NCBI GenBank assembly: GCA_033239005.1
Contig: BSQZ01000037.1
Span: 4,875,001 to 4,939,000 of the forward strand
Direction: 5' to 3'
Origin: Lamellibrachia satsuma
Lineage: Eukaryota > Annelida > Polychaeta > Sabellida > Siboglinidae
Length of the DNA: 64,000 nucleotides
The position numbers and the translations under genes are program-made. This document shows positions 41,990 through 55,299 of this stretch, piece after piece (within the stretch, counting starts at the first letter, position 1; each line of letters opens with the position of its first letter). The notes below the pieces were generated by a model. That model ran no database searches, was not told the origin of the DNA, and saw nothing but the letters and a program-made list of their open reading frames with translations.

Positions 41990-43484
41990 GACCTTTGCGA
42001 GTCGACTAATGCTCTCCATAATGCCTGGAAGTCAGTAAAACAACTTTCGGGAAAGAAAAAAACGTATCTTCATACAAGGGGAAGATCGCTTGGATGCTAG
42101 AAAAACTCACTTCAAACAACTGCTTTTTTTTAGATAATACGAGCACGTCCAACCATCTAGTTGATCCGACCTATGAGACAAACCCCAACATTGATATCGA
42201 CACCTTCCCACTAGCAGAAGTCAACATTGCTACCAGGCAAATGAAACTTGGCAATGTCCCAGGACTAGATGGCATTCCCATTGAAGTGTGGCGACTACCC
42301 AAGTTAAGGACAGATTTATTGAAGTTCTGCAACGAAACATACTTAGGGAATAGACCACCGGAATGTGTGATCTCGGGTATCGTACCAATACCTAAATACT
42401 ATCATGGAATAAGTCTAGTACAGACTGTTGCAAAGTTTACAGTCTACAAAAATCTTACGCCCTAACCAGAACGAATTTAGACCCATATATTCTACATCGT
42501 CACAGATTCTTCCTCTTAGACGCATCATCGAGGAAACGAGAAACCACCAAAAAGAGCCTGCCATTATTTTCAAGAAAGCCTTTGACTCAGTAAATAGAAA
42601 CAAACGTCTCCGGTTTCTATATGCGTATGGCATCGCAGAGAAGATCGTCAAAGACATAAGATAATGTATGAAAACACCTCTGCAGTTATACTTACTCCCG
42701 AAGGGGAAACTACAACTTTCAAGATTAACATAGGAGTTCTCCAAGGAGACCCTCTCGCCCCATACCTGTTCACCATAGTCTTGAACTACGCTCTAAGAAC
42801 TGCGATTGATGACAGAGAAGGTCTAACTTTCGTCATACGCCGAAGCACCAGACATCCAACCTGCCACCTCTCTGACCTGTATTATGCTGATGATGTCCGC
42901 TGACACGATAAAAGAAGTAGAACTTTTACTTCATAAAGTTGATAGTGTACACTCGTAAGATGGGTGTCAAATTGAGAAAATATAGGATTTTTAATATATC
43001 GGATCCTATACAAACTCACAACATGACATCCAGTGTAGAAAAGCCCAGGCATGGGCAGCAGTTCACGCCCTTGACAAAGTTTGGAGAGCGCCCATCTGCA
43101 GACTCACCATACTAACGATTTTCAGGGCGACGGTTGAACCTGATACATGGATGCGATTCATGGTCGCTAACAGAAACAGTAGAACATGCTCTAGATGGCA
43201 CCTATACAAAAATGTTGCAGAAAACTCTAAACGTGTCATGGCGCAATCACATGACAAAAAAAAACTGTATGGCTCCGTCCCACGGATCACCACCATCGTG
43301 AGACAACGGCGTCATCATGACGAAGCAGCCAACAAAGTCCTGTTCTGGAAGCCTTCGACCAACAACAACTCTGCAAAACATCCCAGAGAAAGACACGAAC
43401 CTCAGCGGAACAAATTTACTAACTGCAACGAAGAACCGAAAGCACTGGAAGGAAATCATCATGTCACATTACGTGGATGACAGG

Positions 43485-43560
<76 letters not shown>

Positions 43561-43564
43561 GGTA
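41990..43564 (+). pseudogene. Non-LTR retrotransposon reverse-transcriptase fragment (RTE-like), with AAGT tail
   Basis: Fragments in order: ALHNAWKSVKQLSGKK (about 42010), GLDGIPIEVWRLPKLRTDLL and FCNETYLGNRPPE (42094-42465), LRPNQNEFRPIYSTSSQILPL (42428-42664), FKKAFDSVNRNKRL, VLQGDPLAPYLF and YYADDV at the catalytic site (42664-42903), and LYGSVPRITTIVRQRR and NKVLFWKPST near the C-terminus (43151-43480). Several frameshifts and a deletion after YYADD make it dead. It ends in 19 AAGT units, a plausible retrotransposon tail. It differs clearly in sequence from the fragments at 15162 and 40213. Confidence 0.88.
43485..43560 (+). repeat. (AAGT)n tail
   Basis: Nineteen tandem AAGT units following the retrotransposon fragment's C-terminus. 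Confidence 0.97.
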
Positions 43565-43998
43565 ATGTATACTCTCAACTTTTGGAATAGTTAAAGGGTT
43601 GACAACAAGAATGTTCAGGAAATATTAGCAAACATGTTAATTATCTGACAGGCAAGGCTGGAGAATTTGTACGCGATGCAAAATCACGTCCTGCTTACCG
43701 ATTGCAAAGTATGCAAAGAAACCGGAAGATAATGGCAAATATAGAATTTTTGACCCATCAAAATAAAAGCTGTGATTCAGCCCAGCAAATTCAAAGGGAA
43801 ATATCGGAAAATAATATTAAAAAACGGGAGGTATTCCGAAAACGGGAAATGTGTGTAACAAACGGGTGGAAGCCCGGGAGATTCCATGTTACGCTCTTGA
43901 GAACGTGATCAGGATACCAAACGAGGGAATCTCCCACTAGAAATACGTCTGAAAATAGTGCCTTGGGTTTGTTGTTGTGCGTAGGCCAACTTGCAGTA

Positions 43999-44452
43999 GG
44001 AGTCAGACCACAGTTGAAAATTGCATTGGTGGCCATGTTAACGTTTTGTTAGATTATAAGAAAACGTGACCACTAAAAATTCTGAAACGTTTTCACAGCA
44101 ACTGCCATCATCTCATTGATATGCTGACCAAGTTTTATCAAAATCACATACCTCCAGCTCTTTTAAAACGCCCCGACGTGCGATGCCCATCAATTTTGAC
44201 AAAAATAGCCATGTATTCATGCGCCCACGTGGCCCATAGCAGAAAAATTCCCATAAATCCCTCCGCCTTTTAAACTCTCAAAAAAATGCACCATTTCACA
44301 GCCAATAGCTTCTACAAACAAACCTGTGAATATGCCTGCTCAATTGCACTTATGTCACATCGTATGAATTCTTTAAATTCACATATCGCAATTTAATACG
44401 CCCTACATTCGTGTGAAACAATAAACAGGAAGGTCAACTGTGGTCTTACCCC
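43999..44452 (+). mobile_element. MITE family M, copy 2 (longest)
   Basis: 454 bp. The left end GGAGTCAGACCACAGTTGAA and the reversed right end GGGGTAAGACCACAGTTGAC form inverted ends. TA precedes the left end. It is nearly identical to 46086-46485 and related to 16723-17168. Confidence 0.82.
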
Positions 44453-46085
44453 AAATAGGGAATTTGTTTGTTTCAGAAAGTGTCAAATTTTATGTCAAGT
44501 TGCGGCACAGTGTATATGTAGACACATCATGGAACACTCCTACTTGTCAAGTCATTATTATTTGTTTGACAGCCAAGTCTAAACAATTCTTTGTCCGTAT
44601 TATTAGCTGAAAACCAGTCACATAATTTAATTATAGGTCGATTTTGACACTTGATAAATCATAGATCATGTATACTAGATTTACATAGCACTGCGAACCA
44701 ATGAAGCCTGCTTACTGTCCCTTTGAATATACTAATGAGTTTATTTTTAAATTAGTATTCATATAATTGCTTGATTTTAAACCAAACGTGGCATAACTTT
44801 GTAAGAAAATTTGACATTTTTCACATTTAACAGGATTTAGGGTAAATTCCAATGATTTAGGTTTGTCCAATTTTATTGTTTATGTGACTGCTTTCATACT
44901 TCTAGTTGATAAGATACAAGGCGAACGGCTTGATTTCGATACGCCACAATAAAAGGGTATCACATGACCAGATGCCAGTCGCGGCCAGATTTGAAAATGC
45001 TGATCTACGCAGTGCTTCCAGTGGATGTGACACAACCAAAATACAACTATTCTGTCCAAATTTGTTACACAGTGTTGCTAACGCACTGAGCCACAAGACA
45101 AATACCACCAATGATCGCTCTAGTCCAAAATGGTTACCTGTTCCGTCACATACTTATGTCATACCCCCTAATTTTTGCAAACTTTCCATTTTGGCATCCG
45201 ATCTGTATCATGATGTTCGTGATTGCTACTTCTGTCTGCCTTTTCCAAGCAAACTGTTCACTTTTCCTATCAACCTGTGCCTATGGGAATGATTATATCT
45301 TATGTTAACCACTTCAGAGTTATCGTTAGCTAGGGATGGGGTTAGCTAGAGATGGGGTTAACCATTCATGTGGTTAGCTAAAGATGGGGTTAGCTACGGT
45401 TAGGGTTGCAAAGTACTGCACACAACATGAAATTGGTATTGATATGTGGTGTATAGACATTTTGGAAAGGCAACAGTTTTTGTTGATATTAAAAATTGCT
45501 TATTGTACACTTTTAGCGTACCACAGTTTCTATAATGCTATTTTAGCATATGAAAAATAAAAAAATTATATTTATTAGCAATGAAATATCATATTAAACA
45601 TCAACTTGCGCAATATATCAGCTCGTGCACATCAAACGTTATAGTACAAAACTAAAATGTACATTTATTTGACATGTTTTATATTTAGTAGATCGGTTAT
45701 AAGACACCTCGTAAGGGAGACTGTTAAAAATTTAAATAGTAGCGGCGTTTAACCAGTAATAATCTTGTTCACTAGATGGAATCTATAACATATATATAAT
45801 AATATAATATTATCTAGTCTGACACCGACAATTGTCTAAGTCAAACACACACAAAATGGGACAGGTTAGCTACCGTTTTTATTTATTTATTTATTTTCCA
45901 AAATATGAGCCCTAATTATATTATCATAATTGCAAATTATAAAAATTATAAGAAATTTGTTATAACAAACTAATAATTTCATCCAAATTACGTGTAATAT
46001 CCACAATTAAGCTAATAACAACGACCAAAACATAAGCACATCAACATTTTATAACCGTGTTTGTGACCCCGACTTCCGTCTATTT
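44453..46085. other. No gene recognised; GGGTTAG-type minisatellite at about 45325-45405
   Basis: Units such as GATGGGGTTAGCTAGA recur irregularly between 45325 and 45405. The open frame 44906-45292 has no known domain. Otherwise AT-rich and unassigned. Confidence 0.45.
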
Positions 46086-46485
46086 GGAGTCAGACCACAG
46101 TTGAAAATTGCATTGGTGGCCATGTTAACGTTTTGTTAGATTATAAGAAAACGTGACCACTAAAAATTCTGAAACGTTTTCACAGCAACTGCCATCATCT
46201 CATTGTTTTATCAAAATCACATACCTCCAGCTCTTTTAAAACGCCCCGACGTGCGATGCCCATCAATTTTGACAAAAATAGCCATGTATTCATGCGCCCA
46301 CGTGGCCCATAGCAGAACAATTCCCATAAATCCCTCCGCCTTTTAAACTCTCAAAAAAATGCACCATTTCACAGCCAATAGCTTCTACAAACAAACCTGT
46401 GAATATGCCTGCTCAATTGCACTTATGTCACATCGTATGAATTCTTTAAATTCACATATCGCAATTTAATACGCCCTACATTCGT
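46086..46485 (+). mobile_element. MITE family M, copy 3 (3-prime truncated)
   Basis: Nearly identical to copy 2 in the same orientation, with a deletion of about 15-20 bp after CATCATCTCATTG. It stops at CCCTACATTCGT, lacking the last 40 bp with the right inverted end. Copies 2 and 3 lie 2.1 kb apart. Confidence 0.85.
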
Positions 46486-46952
46486 ATGTATGTATGGCTG
46501 GCGTGTGCATGCGATCGCACAGACCGGAAACCCTTGTAATGCCACCTCCGCGACGTAGAAGAGTTACAGTCCGGTGCATTGAATTTGGTGTTTGGTCTGC
46601 AGCGGGAATAATCGATAATAGACGACGCGAACAATGCATTGTACCGCCAATCAGTCGTCGATACGTGGGTAAACAAACGCGATTAATTGGACTCGTGACG
46701 TGGAAACGATATATGTGACTTGCTGTAGGCGGTCCGAGCGGTCCCCTACGACATGTCGGATGCAACACGTCGAGATGATTCCTCCCTCCTCTTCCCTCTC
46801 CTTCTGATTCACCCTCTCTCCCTTCCTTCTAACATGCCTCCCTTCTGTCTTCCTGTTTTAGTCCCTGTAAACACATCTTCCCTTCCCGCGTCGTTCGGTC
46901 GGGGAGGGGGAGGGGCACGCTTAGTCGCCCATTAGTTTGTACGTGCTACGAT
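46486..46952. other. No gene recognised
   Basis: Frames open on both strands between 46466 and 46768 show no domain. Pyrimidine-rich from 46775 to 46890. Confidence 0.45.
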
Positions 46953-46953
46953 G

Positions 46954-46966
46954 CAGTGGCGCAACA

Positions 46967-47064
<98 letters not shown>

Positions 47065-47119
47065 TTATCCCAAAACCAAAGGGGCTTTTGGTCAATGCCC
47101 CCGCCTAAATCCACCACTG
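46954..47119. mobile_element. hAT-like MITE ends around an (AT)n run
   Basis: It starts CAGTGGCGCAAC and ends (reversed) CAGTGGTGGATTTAGG, both hAT-like tips. The core is an AT run (46969-47059). No 8-bp duplication is found outside, so the copy may be rearranged or chimeric. Confidence 0.5.
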
Positions 47120-47770
47120 TTTTCTTGCCTTCCAGTCCCTCTCTATCCCGAGCTACCAACCCGCGTCTCCATAGTAAACCCATTCTCCATAATGATGAAC
47201 TATCTAAAATACAAATACTGTCAGGGGCATACATCGTGGCATGATGCATAGAGAAACCACCGATGACACGAGATGGTCTTCACCATCATGATTACCTATT
47301 GTGCCTTCACTGATGTCTGTCCTGCCTAACATTTTTACGTTCAGCAACAGTTATCCCGAGGTCAGAAGCGAGTAGTTCTGGACGGATTTGTTTGTTCTCC
47401 GTGGTCTTCTCTGTGCAAGCTATAGTTGTCGTGTTTACAACCTGCTCTCTCGCTGTTTCTGGAACAGTCATCACCAATATGCCGAATTCGGCTGTTATTA
47501 GAAGGAAAATGCATTCAAGCGTTATGGTTTGTGAGATCAATGTGTTTTCAATTTTAATTACCGTCAATATACATACGTGCTTTTCATATTTATACTCAAC
47601 CACGCATTCTTACTGCCTTCACTAGTAAAGAGTAATATGATAAAAAGTCGTCGTGATTCAGTAAATATTTCTAGGAAATTAATTGTGGTTTCGCTTCGAT
47701 AGCTTCTGGCAGGCACGTTATTAGTTATCTCGGCTGTGATTGATCACCGCGCCATAAGTCGGCATTGCTG
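47120..47770. other. No gene recognised
   Basis: Short frames only. Confidence 0.45.
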
Positions 47771-47907
47771 GACGTTACCCCAGCCAATAAATAATCCGTA
47801 ACGATTTTGATATAGAGTTTATTTGTTTGTTTGGTCTAAACATGCACCGGTTGTTGAACTGGCGAATGAACAATAAAAGCTGATTATTTATTGGCTGGGG
47901 CAACGAC
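47771..47907. mobile_element. Small MITE-like inverted repeat
   Basis: GACGTTACCCCAGCCAATAA on the left pairs with the reversed right end GTCGTTGCCCCAGCCAATAA, continuing through ATAATC. 137 bp in all. No clear target duplication. Confidence 0.6.
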
Positions 47908-48807
47908 CTATAGTAGAGAACGACAGTAGGCGTCGTTTAAATGCTACACAAATGTTATATGTTTGAATTATATGTACTTTGTGATGTGTATGTTAATAGT
48001 CTATGCATTTTGCGAGACTGTTGCTATTTTATGTATTTACTGTGTTTTACTGTTTTACGTTATTTTGCAATTTGGTCAAGCGTCAAGAACTGAAATATTT
48101 GACCACATAAACACGTGTTGAAAAAGACGGTTCTGTGGGGGGGGGGGGTAGTGGAAGGGAAAGAAGCAGAGACGTAGCACGACAGAGACGGGCAGAGAAC
48201 ATCACGTCTTCGGGACAGTGACAGCGGCAGGTAGCACAGATGGAGAAATGCGTAAATATCACTAAAGTTTTCGGCAGCGACGTCCTGAGCAGTATATGCT
48301 ATTACAAAAAAGATTTTCCGAAAACTTTGTACTCACACACGAACTATTTGTCAACATCTCCCTAAACTGCGAACGGTTTATAATTCAAAGTGCATTTTGT
48401 GATTGTCACGCCATATGTTCAATGCGACGCATGAAACATCGGCGTTAAAATCGATGTGTGGAACAATCGCTGCGACTAGTGGCGGAGGAGACGAAGCAGC
48501 ATCACGTGAATACGATCCCCCCGATTGGTCCATTACCAGTGGAAGCGGTCATCGCTACTTAAATAATCAATACACCGCAACTGCGGATCTCCCGATGAAG
48601 CGTCTAATTTGGCGCCAGATCCGATTTGTTTAAAATTGTCTACATCATGATCTCACGCATGAAGGGATGTTTTTAGCATGTGCGATTTATACAAAGGGTT
48701 TGCGGCTCCGTGCGTGACGACGTCTATTTGTATCACTTTTAATATCGTGCAATCTGTTAGTATTATTAAAAGCAATTAGTATTATTAAAATATGTCTGCA
48801 TGAAGTC
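47908..48807. other. No gene recognised
   Basis: A nine-base G run lies at 48138. The frame 48403-48633 has no known domain. Confidence 0.45.
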
Positions 48808-49300
48808 TACTGGGGGCAAGACGCCCCCAGTTTGACAAAAAAACGTGATATAAGTGCATATTATACACGCTCTTATGCATATTACGCAATACGTGTTATC
48901 ATCGGTTATATAGGTGCCACATCGAAAAAAATACATTCATTTAAGTTCAACGATTTCAACTTGTGTGTGATGAATTCACGAGTTTATTAGAAAACGATGG
49001 AAGGGGACGCTAAAGCGAAAGTCACTGGCGACTAGACGAGGGACATAGAGCGAAACCAAAACCGCAGTGAATCGTGAACTGGTAGTTTCGGTTGTACAAT
49101 GACTACACGCCTGCAGAGCGCAGTTTTATCTGCCTTAACAGAGAGTCTGAGAGTAACTAAATGATGCGTGTCTGGATAAAGTAAACGCTTTCTTACATTT
49201 AGTAATAGATTATCTCCTTTGTGTGACATACAAATACCGAAGTGAAACAAACTGTTACTGTATGGGGCAAAAGGAGGGGGCGTCTTGCCCCAGGGGTGGG
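48808..49300. mobile_element. Possible MITE with GGGGCAAGACGCCCC ends
   Basis: The left CTGGGGGCAAGACGCCCCC and the reversed right CTGGGGCAAGACGCCCCC are inverted copies about 490 bp apart. Each end is itself partly palindromic. Target duplication not identified. Confidence 0.45.
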
Positions 49301-49575
49301 GCAACACAATATATTTAATTAACGATAACATTCCTCGGTGGTGCCAATCGTCACTAACGCTCTGATATTACACACTACAACCACACAGTGTGCCAGCGCA
49401 TATACCTCAAAGTAATACGTTTATGAATAACTGTAGTTATTTCCCTTAAGGGAGCTCCTTGCCCCATCCTACGCTATTGTAGGCGTATTGTATGGTGCAG
49501 AAATGTCTACACAAGGAGATGATGAATCTTCGTTGTCCGTTGTCGCCTCTGACCAATTATTACACCAGGCGTTAA

Positions 49576-49872
49576 AATAAGAGGCGTTCAGTTAAACGCT
49601 CTCATCAGACAAGAAGACTGGAGAACGTAGAAGCTAGTAAATTCTTCGAAATGAGACAGCCTGGACGTACCAGAGGGCACACAGTGAAGATGTTCAAACC
49701 GAGAGCCAGACTGTTGACTAGGCAAAGATTCTTTTTGATCAAAGTGAAGAATCTGTGGAACGGACTCCCGCAAAATGTGGTGGATGCCAAGACAGTCCCT
49801 CTGTTCAAAGCCAGACTAGATCAGCACTGGAATTGCCTTCGATGTGGGTACCAACAAAGGCCGATGGCTTAG
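49576..49872 (+). pseudogene. CR1/L2-like retrotransposon C-terminal fragment
   Basis: The frame 49651-49872 reads MRQPGRTRGHTVKMFKPRAR, then RFFLIKVKNLWNGLPQNVVD and FKARLDQHW, ending GYQQRPMA and stop. The RGHxxK, FF.x.V.NLWN.LP and FK..LD..W series is the C-terminal pattern of CR1/L2 reverse-transcriptase ORFs. The family differs from the CR1 at 52323. Confidence 0.75.
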
Positions 49873-50435
49873 AATAATCCATTAACCTGTAAGTGTAAGA
49901 ACTGTCAAACATTCCCCATATGCAACACCGGACACGGTTGAACACGCACGTTGCTCGTACCTACTAAGTTCTTATAATGTAATTACGTCATCTATTGTCT
50001 GGATCCAATCGGTCACGTGATATAAACATCTGACGCATGAAACCGCCTCACCGTGCTAATAACCTCCAAAATGACAGAAAATGCGACGTTCGTAACGCCC
50101 TTTCAAAAATGCCCGGATGAGTAGTTTAAAAATACCTTCAATTAAGTAAATTGCATACCAGATTTGGCTACACCGCTTATATAAAGCAACTAAACAGAAC
50201 TAATCGAAAGCAAGGTCGCGGTATTTCACGGCGAAGCGCTGTCCGTTGCTTGCTGGCGGGTTACCTGAGTTTAATTAGTAGGTGGTTCATGTTTGGTATA
50301 ACATGATGACTAATACGTTCTAATTTCCTGGCGACCAAGTAGTTAATTAAACGATGACACACAAGCCCTTGAAGATACATCCGAGACCCATTGCCTCCCG
50401 GCCATGATGCGAGGCAAAGCGGCGTATTTCTTGTT
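49873..50435. other. No gene recognised
   Basis: Unassigned sequence between the retrotransposon fragment and the minisatellite. Confidence 0.45.
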
Positions 50436-50805
50436 ACAAGAGCAAGAACGTCGAACCTGGGATATGGCACTAATAGAACCACGCCAAAGCCTCCATATAA
50501 GGCAATATGACAAGAGCAAGAACGTCGAACCTGGGATATGGCACTAATAGAACCACGCCAAAGCCTCCATATAAGGCAACACGACAAGAGCAAGAACGTC
50601 GAACCTGGGATATGACACTAATAGAACCACGCCAAAGCCTCCATATAAGGCAATATGACAAGAGCAAGAACGTCGAACCTGGGATATGACACTAATAGAA
50701 CCACGCTAAAGCCTCCATATAAGGCAACATGACAAGAGCAAGAACGGCGAACCTGGGATATTACACTAGTAGAACCATGCTAAAGCCTCCATATAAGGCA
50801 TCAGG
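50436..50805. repeat. 74-bp minisatellite, 5 units
   Basis: Units ACAAGAGCAAGAACGTCGAA, CCTGGGATATGACACTAATA, GAACCACGCCAAAGCCTCCA, TATAAGGCAATATG. The last unit is more diverged. Minus-strand frames through it are artefacts. Confidence 0.94.
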
Positions 50806-52322
50806 ACAAGACAAAGAACCTCGTGGCGACTTAGTCTCTACAAGACAGACACAGGCTCCACTTGCATGACTGCCAGACACCCTTGGCTGGTGACCATTTC
50901 ATGTGTCATCCGAGAGTGCTTCACTCATCATGGCTTGCTGTGCTCAAGGGACATTCTACATGCGTTAGACGTGTTGGGAGAATGCCACCGTAGTCGGATT
51001 ATTCTGTTATGCAGTAGTTGAAGTCGCATGATGGACAAATGCTCAACTTCCAGTTAGAATAGCGCCACATGCCACCTTGAATGTTCATTGAAGCACCCAC
51101 TGTACAACGTATCATATTCTGAAGAATTAGTTTCAAGGCAGAGTGACTGTTTGTGGCTTCATTTCACAATTATTATATCCGCACTTTGGAGGCAGTTGAA
51201 AAGTTCTTAACTGAACATATTTTCAACTACTCTGTTTGGGTGAACTAAATAATCTGATATAAAATGTCAACCAATAATGCATAAAAAATATAATATAAAA
51301 ATATATTTATTAAGGTGCAACAGGTTACAGCCAACCAGCAATTAAACATCATGTCCAACCAGTGCAGATTTTATTATGTTCTTTTGCATCATATAGTACA
51401 AATAAACAGTAAATTTAATACAAATAAATAGTAAAATTTAATATAGCATACACTGTGCATAAAAAAATGTATAACTAATATATACTAATAACACACATAA
51501 TACCCAATTTGTTCACTTTGGAGAACCACTGCTGGTACTGATTTTCATGAACGCTAGTTCTGTATCATAGACCAGACCTGAAAAAATGGTTGAGGTCTCT
51601 GGCAGGGAAAATATCAAAGCTTTAAATAATGTGGAAGATAATCGACAACGGAAACTATTTTGTCAACGTTTTGATGAACCATGTTGAGTGGATCTTTCTT
51701 AAAAGTCTGCATTTGCACATACATTTGGTGAAATAAATTAACGGTTATACTAAAAGCCATAGCAATTCAGCAAAACAAACATGAACTGCAACACTGTATT
51801 TGCACAGGCAAAGATGGTAGTAACTGCGTCGTCTCTCATGTGTGAAGACACTGATGGAAGTGGCTGCAGATTGTCATGTCTCTGAAGTACTAACATGGAC
51901 GGCAGAGGCTGGCAGTTGTCTTTTGGCTGGTTACCTGCAACATGATCACTTGGTATACAATCGTACCATCGACAATGCATCGGTGTCTACATCTGCTCAT
52001 GAAAAAGCAGGAAACTACTAACAAAAAAGCTCAACTTTCATCGTTTTTAGCACACTGACAAGTGGTCCTTTTACAGGTTGCCATTTTAATTTGACATTAT
52101 TGTTCGTGTTGAACGTAAGTGCGTGAAAATTCAACACCACTTGAGACAATAAAATAATGTGTGGGCATGTGTGCAACAAATCAAATTGTTTTTTGAAAAC
52201 TACCAAAAGCAGAACAGCACAATCTGTTAACAAAGAAACTTTCTTTTTTGATTAAATTTAACACATTATGTGAAACAGTGTTACTGAAAAAGTTGTTTCT
52301 TTATAGCTTATGATTATTCCAT
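50806..52322. other. No gene recognised
   Basis: AT-rich, with only short frames. The sequence just before 52323 flanks the 3-prime end of the CR1 element. Confidence 0.45.
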
Positions 52323-52426
52323 TTAATATTTAACAAGATTTAACAAGATTTGCCATCCAAGCCAAAGGCCCAGATGGCAAGTGGACAAGGAAGCCATTGG
52401 CTTATCGAGAGTCCAACAATGTTCAC

Positions 52427-55274
52427 CTACTTATAACCCGCCCTTCTGATATATGTGTCAACCTTGTTTTTAAACATATTCACGCTGCTAGCAGTTACAC
52501 AATCTGTAGACAGTTTGTTCCATTCATTTACTGTCCTCTGTGAGAACGAGTGCTTCCTGATGTCCAATCTACATTGATCCTTTACTAATTTTACCTCATG
52601 TCCTCTAGTTCTGCTATCCTTCTTGAGTGAGAAAAACATATTTCTATCAATATTTTCATACCCATTCAATATCTTAAAAACTTCAATCTGATCTCCTCTT
52701 AACCTCCTTGTCTCTAGAGTTGTTAAACCACATTCTTTCAGGCGTTCTTCATAACTAAGGTCTCTAAGTTCTGGAATCATTTTAGTTGCTCTCCTTTGTA
52801 TGCGTTCAAGCGTATCTATATCCTTCTTACGATATGGTGTCCATGCTTGTATACAGTATTCTAAATGAGGTCTAACTATTGCTTTATAAAGAGGTATAAT
52901 TAACTTTTTCCCTTGTATGTTATGTTTCTTCTAATCAATCCAAGAATTTGATTACCCTTTGAAGCTGCAATACCACACTGCTCTGAAACTTTCATATCAG
53001 CGCTTATTGTAACTCCTAAGTCCTTTTCTTTTACAGTAGTACCAAGAACAGTAGCTCCCATTTTATAGTTTACATTCAAGTTCCCATGTCCTGTATGTAG
53101 GCATTTACATTTCCCAAAATTGAACAGCATCTGCCATTTCTCAGACCATTTCACTAATCTGTCTAGATCGTTTTGTAAATGTTGTTTATCACCATCAGTA
53201 TTAACCTTTCTAAACAGTTTTGTGTCGTCCATAAATTTCAGTACGTTACTTGTTATACTCTCGTCCAAGTCATTGATATAAATTAAGAATAATATAGGTC
53301 CTAATACTGATCCTTGAGGTACCCCACTCAAAACCGATTTCCAATTTGAAACTTCGCCATCTACTACAACTCGTTGTCTTCTGTCAGTCAGCCATTGTTC
53401 TATCCAGTCAGTTATGCTATCCCGATACCATGGGCTTTTAATTTAAGTAGCAATCTTTGATGTGGCACTTTGTCAAAAGCTTTCTGAAAATCTAAGTAGA
53501 TAATATCTACTGGCGATCCCTCGTCTATCCACTTAGTGATTTCTTCCAAAAAACATAACACATTTGTTAAGCATGACCTCGCTTTAAGGAATCCATGTTG
53601 AGATGAATTTAATAATTTATGCTTAACGAGGAAGTCCACCATATGGTCTTTAATTAGCCTTTCTAATAATTTACAAATCACTGACGTTAAACTCACTGGT
53701 CTGTAATTCTCTGACTTATTTCTCGAACCCTTTTTAAATAATGGTATGATGTTTGCTTCTTTCCATTCAAACGGAACAACTCCCTCTTTTAATGACAAGT
53801 TGAATACTCTTGCAAGTGGTATACTGATTTGATCTACTGTTTCCATTAGTAATTTTGGAGGAATCCCATCCACTCCCGGTGATTTGTTATCCTTCATTGC
53901 CTTTATTTTCCTAGCTACCAATTCTGGAGTTACAACTAACGGTCCTAAATAGTCAGATTTAGCCCCCTGAAATTTAGCATCAGCAACTGGTAATGAACTA
54001 ATATCTTCTTTTGTAAACACTGAACTGAAGTAACCATTTAGGTCTTCCGCCATTAAAAACCCCTGTGATATTATATTTCCAGCACTGTCTTCTAGAGGTC
54101 CAACCTTGTCTTGTACGTTTTGTTTACTCTGACATATGCATAAAAACTCTTGCTGTCAGTTTTTATGTTACATGCCAGTTTTTGCTCATAGCTTCTTTTA
54201 GATTGTCTGATTTCAGTTGTAGCTGCATTAAGTGCCTCTTTGTATTTTGCATAGTCTTCTTCCTTTCTGGTACGCCTATAAACCCTCCACATAGTTTGTT
54301 TTAGCATTATTTTTCTAATTGCCTCTTTTGACACGTGTTTCTTTCTACACCGTTTTCCTTGTTTTCGGAAGGGAACAAATTTATCAATGATACTCTCAAT
54401 TTCATATTTTAGAATATTCCAACATTCAATTGCAGTCTTATTCATCAGCATGTTATTCCAATCTAGCTGTGCTAAGTATTTTCTCATATCTTTGTAGTTA
54501 CCTTTGTGGAAGTTTCTCTTGTACGTTTTCTTATTTTTACTTTCTGATTTTACATTGATGTCAAAATGTATTTGATTATGGTCACTATTACCCAATGGTT
54601 CAAATATTTTTACATTGTCCACTAATTCTTTTTGTGATGACAAAACTATATCTAATACATTTTCTCCCTGGTTGGTTCTAGTACGTGCTGAGTAAGAAAG
54701 CTATCCTGGATTAAACATAGAAATTGTTGATCATCAATCCCTGTGCTCTCTAGAGAATTCCATTGTATGTGTCCATGGTTAAAATCTCCCATTATGATAC
54801 ATTCCCCTTTACTAACTTCCTTTATAGCGTTTTTTATTTTTGTGTTGTCCTCTTCGTTTATGTTTGGACTTGATAAACTAATCCAACAGTTAATTTTGAA
54901 TTTCCTGAAACAATTTTGCACCAAACAGCTTCATCGCAATCTGCTTCCCTTTCTAGTTTCATTTCATAAGCCTGAATAGATTCTTTAACATATAAAATAA
55001 CTCCCCCGCCCCTTCTTCCTATTCGATCTTTCCTAAACATTACGTATCCTGTCAGTCCTAATTCAGCATCTGTTATATCTATGTTGGCCCATGATTCAGT
55101 TATACCAATTATGTGAGGGTCAATATCTTCTACCATAATGTTTAATTCGTTTTTCTTATTTACTATGCTCCTTGCATTTAAACATACGCATCTATAACCT
55201 TTTTCAGAGATGTTTTTCGGATGATTTGATATTGGTTTATCTGTGCTAGTGGTCTCTTGTTCTGCTTGAGACAC
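52427..55274 (-). pseudogene. CR1 ORF2: endonuclease-reverse transcriptase, frameshifted
   Basis: Pieces in order on the minus strand: 55274-54858, starting MSQAEQETTS, with the endonuclease motifs LNARSI, GITESW and RIGRRGGGVILYV; 54924-54652 with IMGDFNHGHIQW; 54643-54092 with PLGNSDHNQIHFDI (the SDH motif) and a basic linker; 54053-53412 with NKSPGVDGIPPKLL, FKKGSRNKSENYRPVSLTSV, QHGFLKARSC and YLDFQKAFDKVPHQRLL; 53331-52900 with SGVPQGSVLGPILFLIYIND and FMDDTKLF at the catalytic FxDD position; 52780-52427 with RRLRGDQIEVFKIL and NEWNKLSTDCV to the stop. At least four frame changes interrupt it. The protein would nick target DNA and reverse-transcribe the element RNA. Catalytic motifs are intact, so decay is mild. 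Confidence 0.9.
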
Positions 55275-55299
55275 CTCTAGGTAACCCCCTGCACTTCTA

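Noticed and set aside
45325..45405. Interstitial telomeric repeat
   Set aside because: GGGTTAG appears only as part of an irregular 16-bp unit, not as tandem TTAGGG.
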